Part shown: in pieces, positions 1-9,822 of the stretch
How the letters are laid out: every line of letters begins with the position of its first letter
Position numbering within the stretch: position 1 is the stretch's first letter
Origin: Gemmatimonadota bacterium
Lineage (GTDB): Bacteria > Gemmatimonadota > Gemmatimonadetes > Longimicrobiales > Gaopeijiaceae
Length of the DNA stretch: 36,744 nt
Assembly (NCBI GenBank): GCA_007125125.1
Contig: SLDT01000114.1
Coordinates: forward strand, 1-36,744
Direction of reading: 5' to 3'
Translations under genes and position numbers: made by a program
Notes under the pieces: model-generated
The model's database searches: none
What the model saw: only the letters and a program-made list of their open reading frames with translations
Told to the model about the DNA's origin: nothing

Positions 1-246
1 CTCACCCTCGGTAGGCTCGATGAGCCGGAGAATGCTGCGACCCGTCGTCGATTTCCCGCACCCGGACTCACCCACGAGCCCAAGCGTCTCTCCGGGCCAG
101 AGGTCGAAGGAGACGCCGTCGACCGCCTTGACCATGGAGCGCGCCCGACCGAGCAGGCCCGACCCCACGGGAAAGTACTTCTTGAGGCCTCGCACCCGGA
201 GGAGGGGCTCGCCACGCCCTTCGGCACCAGCAGAGGGAGTCGTCAT
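1..246 (-). CDS. Peptide ABC transporter ATP-binding protein, OppF/DppF type (3' part beyond window)
   Basis: This is the second ATPase of a dipeptide/oligopeptide importer; it would hydrolyse ATP at the inner face of the membrane to drive uptake. Only the first 82 codons are present and the gene runs off the left edge. Visible are the strand-1 region ([13 protein letters not shown]), a conserved AVDGVSFDL segment and the Walker A motif GESGCGKST near residues 62-70. The ATG at 246 overlaps the TGA of the preceding ATPase gene as ATGA, a sign of translational coupling. Signature motif, Walker B and C-terminal oligopeptide domain lie outside the window. The family call is firm; the substrate cannot be read from the sequence. 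Confidence 0.93.
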   Translation of the reverse strand, partial: MTTPSAGAEGRGEPLLRVRGLKKYFPVGSGLLGRARSMVKAVDGVSFDLWPGETLGLVGESGCGKSTTGRSILRLIEPTEGE

Positions 247-1265
247 CGGACCTCTTCCGTGACAGGGGTCGAGAGCTGTCGGCGGCGGTCCGGTTCATCT
301 TCGAGCAAGCAGCGGCTCTGGCGAAGCTCGTCGTCACCGAGCTGGAAGAGGTCGGGCGGCTCGGCCCGACAGCGCTCCCAGACATGGGGACAGCGGTCCG
401 CGAAGCGGCACCCGCTTGGCCAGTTCACGGGGCTCGGTACGGTGCCCGCGATCGGCCGAAGGCGCCTTCCTCCCTGATCGATGCGGGGAAGGGAGTCGAG
501 GAGTCCCCGCGTGTAGGGGTGCCGGGGCGAGTGGAAGATCTCCCGGACGCTGCCCGACTCCACGACCTGGCCGGCATACATCACGAGGACCCGGTCGCAG
601 ACTTCGGCAACGACGCCGAGGTCGTGCGTGATGAGCAGCACCGCCATACCGCGCCGCTCCCGGATGCCCGCGAGGAGATCGAGGATCTGGGCCTGGATCG
701 TGACGTCGAGGGCAGTCGTCGGCTCGTCGGCAATGAGGAGGTCGGGCTCGCACGAGAGGGCCATCGCGATCATGACGCGCTGGCGCATCCCTCCGGAGAG
801 CTGGTGGGGGTATTCGTCGAAGCGGCGCTCGGGCTCGGGGATCCCGACCTCCTGCAGGAGCCTCACCCCCTCGGTGCGAGCCTCCGCACGACCCATCTTA
901 CGGTGAATCTGGAGCGCCTCGGCGATCTGGTCCCCTACGCTGTACACGGGGTTGAGCGAGGTCATCGGCTCCTGGAAGATCATCGCGATCTCGCTCCCCC
1001 GTAGCCGGCGCATCTCGCGGGGCCGGAGGGTGGCGAGGTCGCGCCCGCGGAAGCGGATTGCGCTCCCGGGAAGGATTCGCCCCGGAGGATCGGGGACGAG
1101 CCCCATGATCGAGAGGGAGGTGACGGTCTTGCCACACCCGGACTCCCCCACGATGCCGACGGTCTCGCCCTCGCCCACATGAAAGGAGACTCCGTCGACG
1201 GCGCGGGCCACCCCCGCATCGGTGAAGAAGTGCGTTCGCAGGTTCTCAACCTCGAGAAGGGGCAT
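243..1265 (-). CDS. Peptide ABC transporter ATP-binding protein, OppD/DppD type
   Basis: First ATPase of the peptide importer, 340 residues if started at the ATG at 1265. Walker A is GESGCGKT (residues 40-47), the ABC signature is LSGGMRQR, and Walker B is DLLIADEPT followed by the usual ALDVT. The C-terminal oligopeptide domain has the cysteine pattern GCRFADRCP...RC...SRC, which in OppD relatives can hold an iron-sulfur cluster. An in-frame ATG at 1298 would add 11 residues inside the end of the permease gene. I prefer 1265 because [13 protein letters not shown] matches the usual family start and a GGAG lies just upstream. The gene overlaps the next ATPase by 4 bases. Transported peptide unknown. 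Confidence 0.95.
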   Translation of the reverse strand: MPLLEVENLRTHFFTDAGVARAVDGVSFHVGEGETVGIVGESGCGKTVTSLSIMGLVPDPPGRILPGSAIRFRGRDLATLRPREMRRLRGSEIAMIFQEPMTSLNPVYSVGDQIAEALQIHRKMGRAEARTEGVRLLQEVGIPEPERRFDEYPHQLSGGMRQRVMIAMALSCEPDLLIADEPTTALDVTIQAQILDLLAGIRERRGMAVLLITHDLGVVAEVCDRVLVMYAGQVVESGSVREIFHSPRHPYTRGLLDSLPRIDQGGRRLRPIAGTVPSPVNWPSGCRFADRCPHVWERCRAEPPDLFQLGDDELRQSRCLLEDEPDRRRQLSTPVTEEVR

Positions 1266-1269
1266 CGGC

Positions 1270-2394
1270 TCAGCTCCGGAGGCGGGGATCGAGGGCATCG
1301 CGCAGCCCGTCGCCCGCGAGGTTGAACGAGAGTACGGTCAGGACAATGGCGAGCCCGGGAAAGGTCGAGATCCACCAGGCTCCGAGGAGGTTGTTGCGCC
1401 CGTCGGCGACCATGATCCCCCAGGAGGCGGTCGGGGGCTGCACCCCGAGCCCGAGGAAGGATAGTCCGGCCTCGAGCACGATCGTGTCGCCGATCCCGAG
1501 GGTGGCGGCGACGATGACCGGGGCCAGAATGTTCGGGATCACATGCCGCAGGACGATCCGGGGACGCGAGAAACCGAGTGCACGGCCAGCCTGGATGAAC
1601 TCGCGCTCTCTCAGGCTGAGCACCTCGCCCCGCACGATTCGCGTCACCTGCGGCCACTGCGTGAGCCCGAGCACCGCGATGATGAGGAAGATCGAGGGCT
1701 CGAAGAGGGCGATGATCGTGATCAGGAGGATCAGACGCGGAAAGGAAATGACCATGTCGACAAAGCGCATGATCACCGCGTCGAGCTTTCCCCCCACGAA
1801 GCCGGCCACCGCCCCGAGAAGGGTGCCGATCGTGATCGAGATCGAGACCGCGACGAACCCGATCGCGAGGGAGACCCGCGCCCCGTAGAGAAGGCGCGAG
1901 AGAATGTCACGTGCGAACTGGTCCGTCCCGAGAAGGTGCTCCCTCGAGGGACCAACCAGGCGGTGGGTGAGGAGGTCGCCCTGCGCCCCGGGGTCGTAGG
2001 GAGCGAGAAACGGCGTCAGGAGGGCCACGAGATAGAAGGATGCGATCGCTATCATTCCGACAAGTGCGACCCGGTTCCGGCCGAAAGCTCGGAAGGCGAG
2101 GGCAAGCTGACTCCGGCCCGGTTCGCGGCCGAGGGCCGGGCGTCGCACATCCCGGTTCGACCAGCCCCAGACGAGGCCGAGCACGACGACCAGAGTGAGA
2201 AGTGCGAGGCGGTGGTCCCAGGGGCCGGCGAGGGCAACGGAGACCCGGTCCCAGCGAAGGACGGCGACGGCCAGGAGCGCGGCCCAGAGGGCGAGGGCGT
2301 ATCCGCCGGCGGCGATGCGTCTTCCGAGGAGCTGGGGAAGCCCGGGAAGGACCGCGGCGAGGACGGGTCCGCCCCTGTGTGCCGGCTCAGTCAT
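1270..2394 (-). CDS. Peptide ABC transporter permease, OppC/DppC type, with N-terminal extension
   Basis: Inner-membrane permease of the peptide importer, 374 residues against about 280-310 for the family. The canonical OppC part starts near residue 95 ([17 protein letters not shown]), continues through [11 protein letters not shown] and [16 protein letters not shown], and contains the EAA coupling loop around [20 protein letters not shown]. The first roughly 90 residues are extra and hold about two hydrophobic segments (near 31-49 and 62-80) preceded by [10 protein letters not shown]. The ATG at 2394 overlaps the OppB gene by 8 bases. A shorter start is possible, but the whole extension is in frame and coupled to the upstream gene, so I keep it. 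Confidence 0.92.
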   Translation of the reverse strand: MTEPAHRGGPVLAAVLPGLPQLLGRRIAAGGYALALWAALLAVAVLRWDRVSVALAGPWDHRLALLTLVVVLGLVWGWSNRDVRRPALGREPGRSQLALAFRAFGRNRVALVGMIAIASFYLVALLTPFLAPYDPGAQGDLLTHRLVGPSREHLLGTDQFARDILSRLLYGARVSLAIGFVAVSISITIGTLLGAVAGFVGGKLDAVIMRFVDMVISFPRLILLITIIALFEPSIFLIIAVLGLTQWPQVTRIVRGEVLSLREREFIQAGRALGFSRPRIVLRHVIPNILAPVIVAATLGIGDTIVLEAGLSFLGLGVQPPTASWGIMVADGRNNLLGAWWISTFPGLAIVLTVLSFNLAGDGLRDALDPRLRS

Positions 2395-3373
2395 ATCGAA
2401 TCCTCGGATCGATGACCGAATAAAGGAGATCGGCCACGAGGTTTCCGATCACGACCATGACCGCGAAGATGAAGGCCCCTGCCATCACGACCGGGTAGTC
2501 CCGCTGGAAGATCGCCTCCACGACGAGCTTGCCCATCCCCGGCCAGGCGAAGACGGTCTCGATGAAAACCGTCCCGCTGAAGAGAAAGGGAAGGTAGAGC
2601 CCGAGGAGCGTCACGACCGGAATCAGTGCGTTCCGCAGCGCATGCTTCAGGACCACCCTCCACTCGGGAAGCCCCTTGGCCCGCGCGGTCCGGATGTAGT
2701 CCTGCCGGACAACCTCGAGCATGCTCCCGCGGGTGTAGCGGGCAATCCCGGCCGCCAGGACGAGGGCCAGGGAGATCGAAGGAAGCGCCAGGTGGACGAG
2801 GCGATCGCGCACCCGCTCGCCCGGGGTCATGAAGGCATGGTCGACCGAGGTCATCCCCGAGGCCGGGAACCAGAAGGGCCACTCCCAGATGTTGCGCGCA
2901 TAGAGGCTGAAGATCAGGATCAGCATGAGCGCGAGCCAGAACGATGGCATCGAGTAAAAGAAGAGCGCGACCACGCTCAGGGCGTTGTCGGCGGCCGAGT
3001 TCTGCCGAATCGCCTGAAACACCCCGATCAGAATCCCCGCCAGAAAGGCCAGGGTCATCGCGCAGAGCGAGAGCACGAGCGTATTCGGGAGGATCTGGGC
3101 AATCACCTCCCGAACCGGCTGGTTCCGCGAGAAGGAGACCCCGAAGTCACCGGTGAGCATCGCCCCCATCCAGCGCACGTAGCGCTCGTGGACCGGGCGG
3201 TCGAGCCCCATGTTGCGGCGCATCTGTTCCAGAACGTCGGGCGAGATGTTGGGGGCCGCGTAGATCGAGACCGGATCCCCCGGCGCCAGGTTCAACACGA
3301 AGAAGACGATCGTTGCGATCCCCAGCACCAGCGGGATCGCACCGAGCAGTCGACGAATGACGTACGCGCTCAT
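2387..3373 (-). CDS. Peptide ABC transporter permease, OppB/DppB type
   Basis: First permease of the importer, 328 residues, normal length for OppB/DppB. The start MSAYVIRRLLGAIPLVLGIATIV-type segment is typical of the family, followed by APGDPV and the periplasmic segment containing MRRNMGLDRPVHERYVRW. The EAA loop is around RTARAKGLPEWRVVLKHALR, and the end [19 protein letters not shown] is the classic OppB C-terminus. About six membrane segments. It lies 42 bases downstream of the binding-protein gene and overlaps the OppC gene by 8 bases, so A-B-C-D-F probably form one operon. Substrate specificity cannot be read from a permease. Confidence 0.95.
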   Translation of the reverse strand: MSAYVIRRLLGAIPLVLGIATIVFFVLNLAPGDPVSIYAAPNISPDVLEQMRRNMGLDRPVHERYVRWMGAMLTGDFGVSFSRNQPVREVIAQILPNTLVLSLCAMTLAFLAGILIGVFQAIRQNSAADNALSVVALFFYSMPSFWLALMLILIFSLYARNIWEWPFWFPASGMTSVDHAFMTPGERVRDRLVHLALPSISLALVLAAGIARYTRGSMLEVVRQDYIRTARAKGLPEWRVVLKHALRNALIPVVTLLGLYLPFLFSGTVFIETVFAWPGMGKLVVEAIFQRDYPVVMAGAFIFAVMVVIGNLVADLLYSVIDPRIRYD

Positions 3374-3415
3374 GGACGCGTCATGTCGGCCCGTAACGGG
3401 TCGGGGACTCCCTCG

Positions 3416-5170
3416 TCATCGACCCCGACCCCGACGCATGTCCTCGGGGATCCACCAGCGGGTGACATGGACCCACTCGCCGCGCACATCCATCTCGACC
3501 CCGCGCATGCGACGTCCCACCCCGGCGAGGCGCTCGGGAAAGAAGAGGTAGGTGTAGGGCTGGAGTTCGACGAGGAGCTCCTGGTACTCGCGCCAGAGCG
3601 GCACGGCCTCGTCCCGGTCGACGACGAGCTGCAGGGTGTCGAGGAGGGCGTCGACCCGCTCGTCCTGCATCCCGGTCCAGCCGTAGGGCTGGTCGACCTT
3701 CGAGGAGTGGAAGAGATCGTGGTCGTCGACCTTCATCTCCGTCACCCATCCGATCACGACCCCGTCGAAGTCCCGCACGTCCGGGGTGTTGATCTGGTTC
3801 AGGAGGGTGGCCCACTCCACCACCTGCGGCCGCACGGCGATCCCCACCTCGCGCAGTTGCGCCTGCATGATCTCGGCGATGTCCTGCCGCTGCTGGTTCC
3901 CGGTGTTGTACTTGATCGCGATCTCGAGCCGCTCCCCGGCATCGTTCACCCGCACCGCCCCCGGGCTCGGCTCCCGCCACCCCGCCTCGTCGAGCAGCCG
4001 GCGGGCCTCGTCGGAATCGAAGGCAAGCTCGTCACGGATGCCCTCGTGGAACGCCCAGTGGAAGGGGGGAACGCCCGCGTTCGCGATGTCTCCGTAACCA
4101 CGAAGAAGAGCGTCCACTACCTGCCGGCGGTTCGTCGCCATCGTGATCGCCCGTCGCACCCGTGCATCGGCGAGTTGCGGACGCCGGTGGTTCCAACCCA
4201 CGAAGACATAGTTCCGAAACTCGAAGGCGATGAGCTCGGCCTGCGCGGCCGCCTCGATCTGCGGGGCCTGGTCAGCCGGGGGGGCGATGTAAACATCGAT
4301 CGCCTCGGTCAGGAGTTCGGTGAGCAGGGTCGTCTGCTCGGGAATGATCCGATAGACGTAGCGCTCGAGGTAGGGAGGGCCTCCAAGCGCCTCGGGGAAG
4401 GCGGGGTTTCGGACGAAGGTCCAGGACTCGTCGCTCCGATGCTGATGAAAGGCAAAGGGACCGTTCCCGACCGGGCACCGGGTCCCGAACGGATGCTGCC
4501 GCAACTGGGCCGGAGGCACATCCTCGAGGAGGTGTCGCGGCATGATCCCGGTCGCTCGCCAGGGATCGAGCACCTCCGCGTGGGGGCGGGCGATGTGGAT
4601 CCGAATCGTGTGGTCGTCCAGGACCTCGATGCCCTCGGGTCCCTTCACGTAGTGGTCCCAGAAGGCCTGGTTCGGAAAGGCAGTCTCCGGGTCGGTGGCT
4701 CGGAGGTAGGTAAAGGCAACATCATGCGCCGTCGTGGGCTCCCCATCGTGCCAGAACACGTCGTCCCTCAGCTCGAAGGTCACGTGCGAGAGGTCGTCTG
4801 CCACCTCCCAGGTACGCGCCAGGTACGGAGTCGGCTCGAGCGCCTCGTCAACCTGGAGCAGGGTCATGAGGTGCATGAAGGTCTGGTGCTGGCTCGCCGT
4901 GTAGTCCGAGGAGACGAGGGCATTCATGCCATCCGCGATCTCCCCGATCGCACCGACCACAACCGTGCCCCCGTAGCGCTCGCCCTCCGGCCGCTCGAAG
5001 GTCGAGAGGAAGGCATCCACGCGCGGCAGCACCTCCTGGCAGAAGGCTGGCATCCCGCGAAGGGAACGCTCGCCCGGGGTGCCTTCCCCACACCCAGCGG
5101 CCACCACCGCGACCAGGACCGAGGCTGCAAGGACGCGGACGGATCGCCCGGTCGAGGGAATAGTCTCCAT
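3416..5170 (-). CDS. Peptide-binding lipoprotein, SBP_bac_5 family (OppA/DppA type)
   Basis: Extracytoplasmic solute-binding protein of the peptide importer, 584 residues from the ATG at 5170. The N-terminus is a lipoprotein signal peptide: RSVR, a hydrophobic run, then lipobox VAAGC with Cys27. The body has the family 5 layout, including ARTWEVADDLSHVTFELRDDV-like text, WHDGEPTTAHDVAFTY and VRRAITMATNRRQVVDALL. The frame is open upstream to 5281, but that would place 37 residues without signal character before the lipobox. GGAAG precedes the chosen ATG. Conserved Cys10-style motifs for heme or nickel ligands were not seen, so a peptide or a related short solute is the default. First gene of the transporter operon. 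Confidence 0.93.
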   Translation of the reverse strand: METIPSTGRSVRVLAASVLVAVVAAGCGEGTPGERSLRGMPAFCQEVLPRVDAFLSTFERPEGERYGGTVVVGAIGEIADGMNALVSSDYTASQHQTFMHLMTLLQVDEALEPTPYLARTWEVADDLSHVTFELRDDVFWHDGEPTTAHDVAFTYLRATDPETAFPNQAFWDHYVKGPEGIEVLDDHTIRIHIARPHAEVLDPWRATGIMPRHLLEDVPPAQLRQHPFGTRCPVGNGPFAFHQHRSDESWTFVRNPAFPEALGGPPYLERYVYRIIPEQTTLLTELLTEAIDVYIAPPADQAPQIEAAAQAELIAFEFRNYVFVGWNHRRPQLADARVRRAITMATNRRQVVDALLRGYGDIANAGVPPFHWAFHEGIRDELAFDSDEARRLLDEAGWREPSPGAVRVNDAGERLEIAIKYNTGNQQRQDIAEIMQAQLREVGIAVRPQVVEWATLLNQINTPDVRDFDGVVIGWVTEMKVDDHDLFHSSKVDQPYGWTGMQDERVDALLDTLQLVVDRDEAVPLWREYQELLVELQPYTYLFFPERLAGVGRRMRGVEMDVRGEWVHVTRWWIPEDMRRGRGR

Positions 5171-5323
5171 CTTCGCTTCCGTGTCGAGGGGATGCGGGTA
5201 CGGATCACTCCGGTCACCCGCGTGCTTCTGCACCGGGATGGATACATGGAGGAGGCTGCCCGCGCCATCCCCCTGGGACATTCCAGGATCGTACCGGCCG
5301 GATCGCAGGGGTGTTCCTGATGA

Positions 5324-6121
5324 TCATCGCCGCCAGGTCCACTCCACCGACCTGTTGCGGGCCATCAGTTCTTCGGCCGCGTCCCGCTCCATTGGCCGTG
5401 CCTGCCCCACCTCCCAGCTTCCGCCAAAGGCGCCGGCGAACGCGGCCTCGACCACCCCCCTGACTTCGGAGACACCCGGAGGTCGACCGAGGAGTCCGGC
5501 GATTCCGCTCGGGGGCTCGAACACCTGCTCCTGCAACACCACCTCGGCGGCCCGAAGGGCAGAGAGGGAGAGGGTCGAAGGAGCCATCAGGATCGACCCG
5601 TGCTGAAGGAGGGCTCCTCCGAAGCGACCCTGCGCACTCCCCACAACCTTCCGGCCACCCGCTTCGACCTCGCCCGCGCCCGGCATCCCGAAACAGGGAC
5701 CCTCATCGGGGTGCGGCGCACGGATTCCGTCGGAGGCCTGGGTTGCCGGCACCCCGAGCGCTCGAAGCGCCTCGACGAGGGCCCCGCCCACGAGGCGATG
5801 GAGCTCCCGTGCCGCACCGACCCGCCGGTCGGCCAGGGGGAGCACGATCGCGTAGGTCAGCTCCCGGTCATGGAGCACCTCTCGGCCACCCGTCGGCCGT
5901 CGAACCATGTCGGCCCCGAGGGTGCGCCCGCTCTCCATGTCGTAGACCCCCCGTGCGCGCTGGTTGCGACCGAAGGAGAGTGTGGGGCGGGACCATGCGT
6001 AGGTGCGCAGTACCCCCTCGCCAGGGCGGCAGGTTCGGGCCAGGGCCTCGTCGAAGGCCATGTTCCAGGCGCCCGCGCCAGGACCATCCCGAAGGATGCG
6101 CCAGCGCGGAGGGAGCTCCAT
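5324..6121 (-). CDS. lipM: Lipoate-pathway acyltransferase, LipM-like octanoyltransferase / lipoate-ligase family
   Basis: A 265-residue member of the biotin/lipoate ligase fold family. RRPTGGREVLHDRELTYA (74-91) is the conserved acyl-binding segment. PCFGMPGAGEVEAGGRKVVGSAQ-like text places Cys143 in CF and Lys158 in GGRKVVGSAQ, then LLQHGSIL follows. The CF cysteine matches the nucleophile of LipM-type octanoyl-ACP:GcvH transferases, whereas LplA ligases lack it. The function would be to load octanoate on GcvH as the first step of lipoyl synthesis. The gene lies in the gcvH-gcvP operon, which supports this, and its ATG shares one base with the TGA of the upstream gene (TGATG). A lipoate ligase remains possible. 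Confidence 0.82.
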   Translation of the reverse strand: MELPPRWRILRDGPGAGAWNMAFDEALARTCRPGEGVLRTYAWSRPTLSFGRNQRARGVYDMESGRTLGADMVRRPTGGREVLHDRELTYAIVLPLADRRVGAARELHRLVGGALVEALRALGVPATQASDGIRAPHPDEGPCFGMPGAGEVEAGGRKVVGSAQGRFGGALLQHGSILMAPSTLSLSALRAAEVVLQEQVFEPPSGIAGLLGRPPGVSEVRGVVEAAFAGAFGGSWEVGQARPMERDAAEELMARNRSVEWTWRR

Positions 6122-6807
6122 CAGAGCTCGAGGGAATCGCCGGGCTCGAGGACCTCGACGCGGGCGCGATCACCCACGTCGGCCCGAAATGCCTCGGCAT
6201 CCTGCCGGATGAGGTCGAAGGTGTTGTAGTGGATCGGCACGACGACCTGCGGCTCGATGAACTCGACCGCCCGTACCGCGTCTTCGGGCCCCATCGTGAA
6301 GTTGTCCCCGATCGGAAGGAGGGCCACGTCGACCGCACCCCGGAGGAGCTGCATGTCCGTGAGGAGCGCCGTGTCCCCGGCGTGATAGACCCGAACGCCG
6401 CCGAGGTCGAAGAGGAAGCCCCCGGGCACCGTCGTGAAGCGCCCGCTCTCGTCACCCGCCACCGCCCCGCCGTGGAGGGCAGGCGTCATCTTCACGCGGC
6501 CGAAGGGAAAGTCATAACCCCCGCCGATGTGCATGGGGTGGGCGTTCTCGATTCCCTGCTCCTGTGCGAAGCTCACGATTTCGAAGGTCGATACCAGGGT
6601 GGCCCCACTCCGACGGGCGAGGGGGATCGCGTCTGCGAAGTGGTCTTCGTGACCGTGCGTGCAGAAGATGAAGTCGGGGTCCGGCACCTCGTCGAGGCCG
6701 ATGTCGGCCACCGGGCTCCCCTCGAACCAGGGATCCACGAGAATCCGCGAGCCATTCGCAGCCTCGAGGGTACAGGTTGCGTGTCCGTGGAAGATCAGCT
6801 TCGGCAT
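6121..6807 (-). CDS. Metal-dependent hydrolase, metallo-beta-lactamase fold, UPF0173 family
   Basis: A 228-residue cytoplasmic protein of the metallo-beta-lactamase superfamily. The metal-binding motif THGHEDH (50-56) is intact, with ILVDPWF before it, PALHGG and VYHAGDTAL in the middle and VPIHYNTFD late, the usual UPF0173 set. No specific substrate is established for the family. A strong ribosome site (GGAGGTAGAGGAGAACG) precedes the ATG. It sits between gcvP (64-base gap) and the lipM-like gene (1-base overlap), so it is expressed with glycine cleavage and lipoylation. Whether it takes part in that pathway is unknown; thioester or lactone hydrolysis would be a guess. Confidence 0.88.
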   Translation of the reverse strand: MPKLIFHGHATCTLEAANGSRILVDPWFEGSPVADIGLDEVPDPDFIFCTHGHEDHFADAIPLARRSGATLVSTFEIVSFAQEQGIENAHPMHIGGGYDFPFGRVKMTPALHGGAVAGDESGRFTTVPGGFLFDLGGVRVYHAGDTALLTDMQLLRGAVDVALLPIGDNFTMGPEDAVRAVEFIEPQVVVPIHYNTFDLIRQDAEAFRADVGDRARVEVLEPGDSLEL

Positions 6808-6871
6808 CGTTCTCCTCTACCTCCTGCTCGGGTTTTCCAGCTCGCTCTCCATCGGCGGGTCCGGCCGGGGC

Positions 6872-9763
6872 TCAGCCCTCGACGCCGGCTCCGGCGTAAT
6901 CCTCGATCGGGGGACAGGCGCAAACGAGGTTCCGGTCCCCGTAGGCGTTGTCGACCCGGCGCACCGTCGGCCAGAACTTGCTCTCGCGCGTCCATGGCGC
7001 CGGGAAGGCCGCCTTCTCCCTCGTGTAGGCATGCGCCCAGTCTTCACTGAGCACGCACGCCGCAGTGTGGGGGGCCTTCTTCAGGGGGTTGTCGTCGCGG
7101 TCCATGATCCCGAGTTCGACCTGCTGGATCTCGGCCCGGATCGAGATCAGGGCATCGCAGAACCGGTCCAGCTCGGCACGGGACTCCGACTCCGTCGGCT
7201 CGACCATGATCGTCCCCGCCACCGGCCAGGACATCGTGGGCGCGTGGTAGCCGTAGTCCATCAGCCGCTTCGCAACATCCTCTTCCGTGATCCCGCTGTC
7301 CTTGCGGAAGGGGCGCAGGTCGAGGATGAACTCGTGCGCCACTCGTCCACCGCGCCCGCGGTAGAGGACGTCGAAATGCTCCTCGAGGCGACGCGCCATG
7401 TAGTTCGCGTTCAGGATCGCCACCTCCGTCGCCCTGCGCATCCCATTCTTCCCGAGAAGTGCCATGTAGGCCCAGGAGATCAGGAGGATCGAGGCGCTTC
7501 CCCAGGGCGCCGCCGAGACCGGGCCGATCGCCCGCTCCCCTCCGACCCTCACCACCGGATGCCCCGGGAGGAAGGGTGCCAGGTGTTCCGCAGCGCAGAT
7601 CGGCCCCATCCCCGGCCCCCCTCCGCCATGCGGGATCGCGAAGGTCTTGTGCAGGTTGATGTGGATCACGTCGGCCCCGTACTCCCCGGGTCGCGCGAGC
7701 CCGACCTGCGCATTCAGATTGGCTCCGTCGAGGTAGACCTGACCTCCCCGCTCGTGCACGATCTCGCACACCTCCCGCACCCTCTCCTCGAAGACCCCGT
7801 GGGTCGACGGATACGTAATCATGAGGGCCGAGAGGTGATCGGCATGCTTGTCGGCCTTTGCGCGCAGGTCGTCGACGTCGATGTTGCCGTCGTCGTCGCA
7901 GCGCACCACGACCACCTTCATCCCAGCGAGCACAGCCGAGGCGGGGTTCGTCCCGTGGGCCGAGGAGGGGATCAGGCACACATTGCGATGGCCCTCGCCC
8001 CGGTCCTCGTGCCAGGCTCGGATCACGAGAAGCCCGGTGTACTCGCCCTGCGCCCCCGAGTTGGGCTGCAGCGAGACCGCCGGGAGGGCGGTGATCCCCG
8101 CGAGCCACCGCTCGAGGTCCTCGATCACTCGGGCGTATCCGCGCGCCTGGTCGGCGGGTGCGAAGGGGTGCAGCCCTCCGAACTCGGGCCAGCTCAGCGC
8201 CGCCATCTGGGCCGTCGCATTCAGCTTCATCGTGCAGGACCCGAGGGGGATCATGCTCGTGGTGAGCGACAGGTCACGCGCCTGCAGGCGGTGCATGTAG
8301 CGAAGGACCTCGGTCTCGGAATGATACCGGTTGAAGACCGGGTGCTCGAGGAAGGCCGTCGTGCGGCCAAGTCCGGTGGGGAAGGCATCTTCGTCGGCGA
8401 GCCCCGCAAAGACTTCCTCGGGCGAGGTCTTCGCCGCACCGGAGGTGTCGAACAGGTCGAGGAGATCGCCAACATCCGAGGCCTCGACCGCCTCGTCGAG
8501 GGCAATCCCAAGCGTCCCGTCCCCGAAGTCTCGGAGATTGATCCCGCGATCGAGGGCTCGCTCGAGGAGTTCACCGGCCTCGACCCCGGAGGGCCGCACC
8601 CGCAGGGTGTCGAACCAGTGCTCGTGCTCCAGGACATGCCCGGCCCCCCGCAGTCCCGCCGCCAGGGTGCATGTCAGATCGTGGATCCGTCGGGCGATCC
8701 GCCGAAGTCCCTCGGGCCCGTGGTAGACCGCGTACATGGACGCCATGACCGCGAGCAGCACCTGGGCCGTGCAGATGTTCGAGGTGGCGCGCTCGCGCCG
8801 AATGTGCTGCTCGCGGGTCTGGAGCGCCATCCGGAGCGCCCGGTTCCCGTCCGCGTCGACCGAGACCCCGATGATTCGCCCGGGCATCCGCCGCTTGAAC
8901 TCCTCCCGGGCCGCCATGAAGGCGGCGTGCGGCCCGCCGTATCCCATCGGGACGCCGAAGCGCTGGGAACTCCCCACGACCACATCGGCCCCCATCTCGC
9001 CGGGAGGAGTGAGGAGGACGAGCGCCATCGGGTCAGCGGCGACAGCCGACCGAACCCCCGCCTCGCGAGCCCGCTCGATGATCGGTGCCAGGTCGCGAAC
9101 CCTGCCATCCGTCGCAGGATACGCGAGAAGGATCCCGAAGGCGTCCTGCTCGATGCCCTCGTCCGGGTCCGCCACGACGACGCTGACCCCGAGGGGGATC
9201 GCCCGCGTCCTTACGACCTCGATCGTCTGGGGGTGGCATCCGGGGTCGACCTGGAAGACCCTGCTGTCCCTGGGAGCCCCATCAAGGAAGAGGGTCATGG
9301 CTTCGGCCGCAGCGGTCCCCTCGTCGAGGAGGGAGGCGTTCGCGATCTCGAGCCCCGTCAGGTCGATGATGAGGGTCTGGAAGTTCAGGAGCGCCTCGAG
9401 CCGTCCCTGAGAGATCTCGGCCTGATAGGGGGTGTACTGGGTGTACCAGCCCGGGTTCTCGAGGATGTTCCGCTGGATCACCGGGGGCACGACGGTGTCG
9501 TGGTATCCCATTCCGAGATAGGATCGAAGAGGGCGGTTCTGCCCGGCGATGCGGCGCAGTTCATGGAGCAGTTCGGTCTCGGTGAGCCCTTCGTCGGGGA
9601 CTCCCGGCATGGCGTCCGAGCGGATTCCCGCCGGCACGGCATCGGCGATCAGCTCGTCGATCGAGGCGCATCCGAGGGTCTCGAGCATCGCCTCCCGCTC
9701 CTCCTGCGAGGGTCCGAGGTGCCTGTTCACGAAGAGATCCGTGCGATTCAGTGTCCTGCTCAT
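6872..9763 (-). CDS. gcvP: Glycine dehydrogenase (decarboxylating), P-protein of the glycine cleavage system
   Basis: A 963-residue single-chain P-protein. It decarboxylates glycine with pyridoxal phosphate and passes the aminomethyl group to lipoylated GcvH in the cytoplasm. The start ([13 protein letters not shown]) and the N-terminal half with [19 protein letters not shown] are typical. The C-terminal half has the cofactor site [19 protein letters not shown], with the lysine at residue 706. Length matches the fused form, not the two-subunit GcvPA/GcvPB form. The gene lies 59 bases after gcvH in the same direction. The T-protein (gcvT) is not next to it and is not in the window. A long antisense open frame over the gene is a codon-bias shadow. 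Confidence 0.98.
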   Translation of the reverse strand: MSRTLNRTDLFVNRHLGPSQEEREAMLETLGCASIDELIADAVPAGIRSDAMPGVPDEGLTETELLHELRRIAGQNRPLRSYLGMGYHDTVVPPVIQRNILENPGWYTQYTPYQAEISQGRLEALLNFQTLIIDLTGLEIANASLLDEGTAAAEAMTLFLDGAPRDSRVFQVDPGCHPQTIEVVRTRAIPLGVSVVVADPDEGIEQDAFGILLAYPATDGRVRDLAPIIERAREAGVRSAVAADPMALVLLTPPGEMGADVVVGSSQRFGVPMGYGGPHAAFMAAREEFKRRMPGRIIGVSVDADGNRALRMALQTREQHIRRERATSNICTAQVLLAVMASMYAVYHGPEGLRRIARRIHDLTCTLAAGLRGAGHVLEHEHWFDTLRVRPSGVEAGELLERALDRGINLRDFGDGTLGIALDEAVEASDVGDLLDLFDTSGAAKTSPEEVFAGLADEDAFPTGLGRTTAFLEHPVFNRYHSETEVLRYMHRLQARDLSLTTSMIPLGSCTMKLNATAQMAALSWPEFGGLHPFAPADQARGYARVIEDLERWLAGITALPAVSLQPNSGAQGEYTGLLVIRAWHEDRGEGHRNVCLIPSSAHGTNPASAVLAGMKVVVVRCDDDGNIDVDDLRAKADKHADHLSALMITYPSTHGVFEERVREVCEIVHERGGQVYLDGANLNAQVGLARPGEYGADVIHINLHKTFAIPHGGGGPGMGPICAAEHLAPFLPGHPVVRVGGERAIGPVSAAPWGSASILLISWAYMALLGKNGMRRATEVAILNANYMARRLEEHFDVLYRGRGGRVAHEFILDLRPFRKDSGITEEDVAKRLMDYGYHAPTMSWPVAGTIMVEPTESESRAELDRFCDALISIRAEIQQVELGIMDRDDNPLKKAPHTAACVLSEDWAHAYTREKAAFPAPWTRESKFWPTVRRVDNAYGDRNLVCACPPIEDYAGAGVEG

Positions 9764-9822
9764 ACCTGGAGTCCGATGTGTTGTGGAGCGGCGGGGAACA
9801 GAGGCGCCCCGGGGGGTGGTCG

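Noticed and set aside
5272-5287. CCTGG/CCAGG hairpin after the lipM-like gene
   Set aside because: The stem is only 5 bp with a 6-base loop and no T-tract, so it is not a convincing terminator.
2195-5320. A 1041-codon open frame on the plus strand
   Set aside because: It lies antisense to the start of oppC, oppB and the binding-protein gene, is rich in Arg, His, Gly and Asp repeats without domain motifs, and is a codon-bias shadow in GC-rich DNA.
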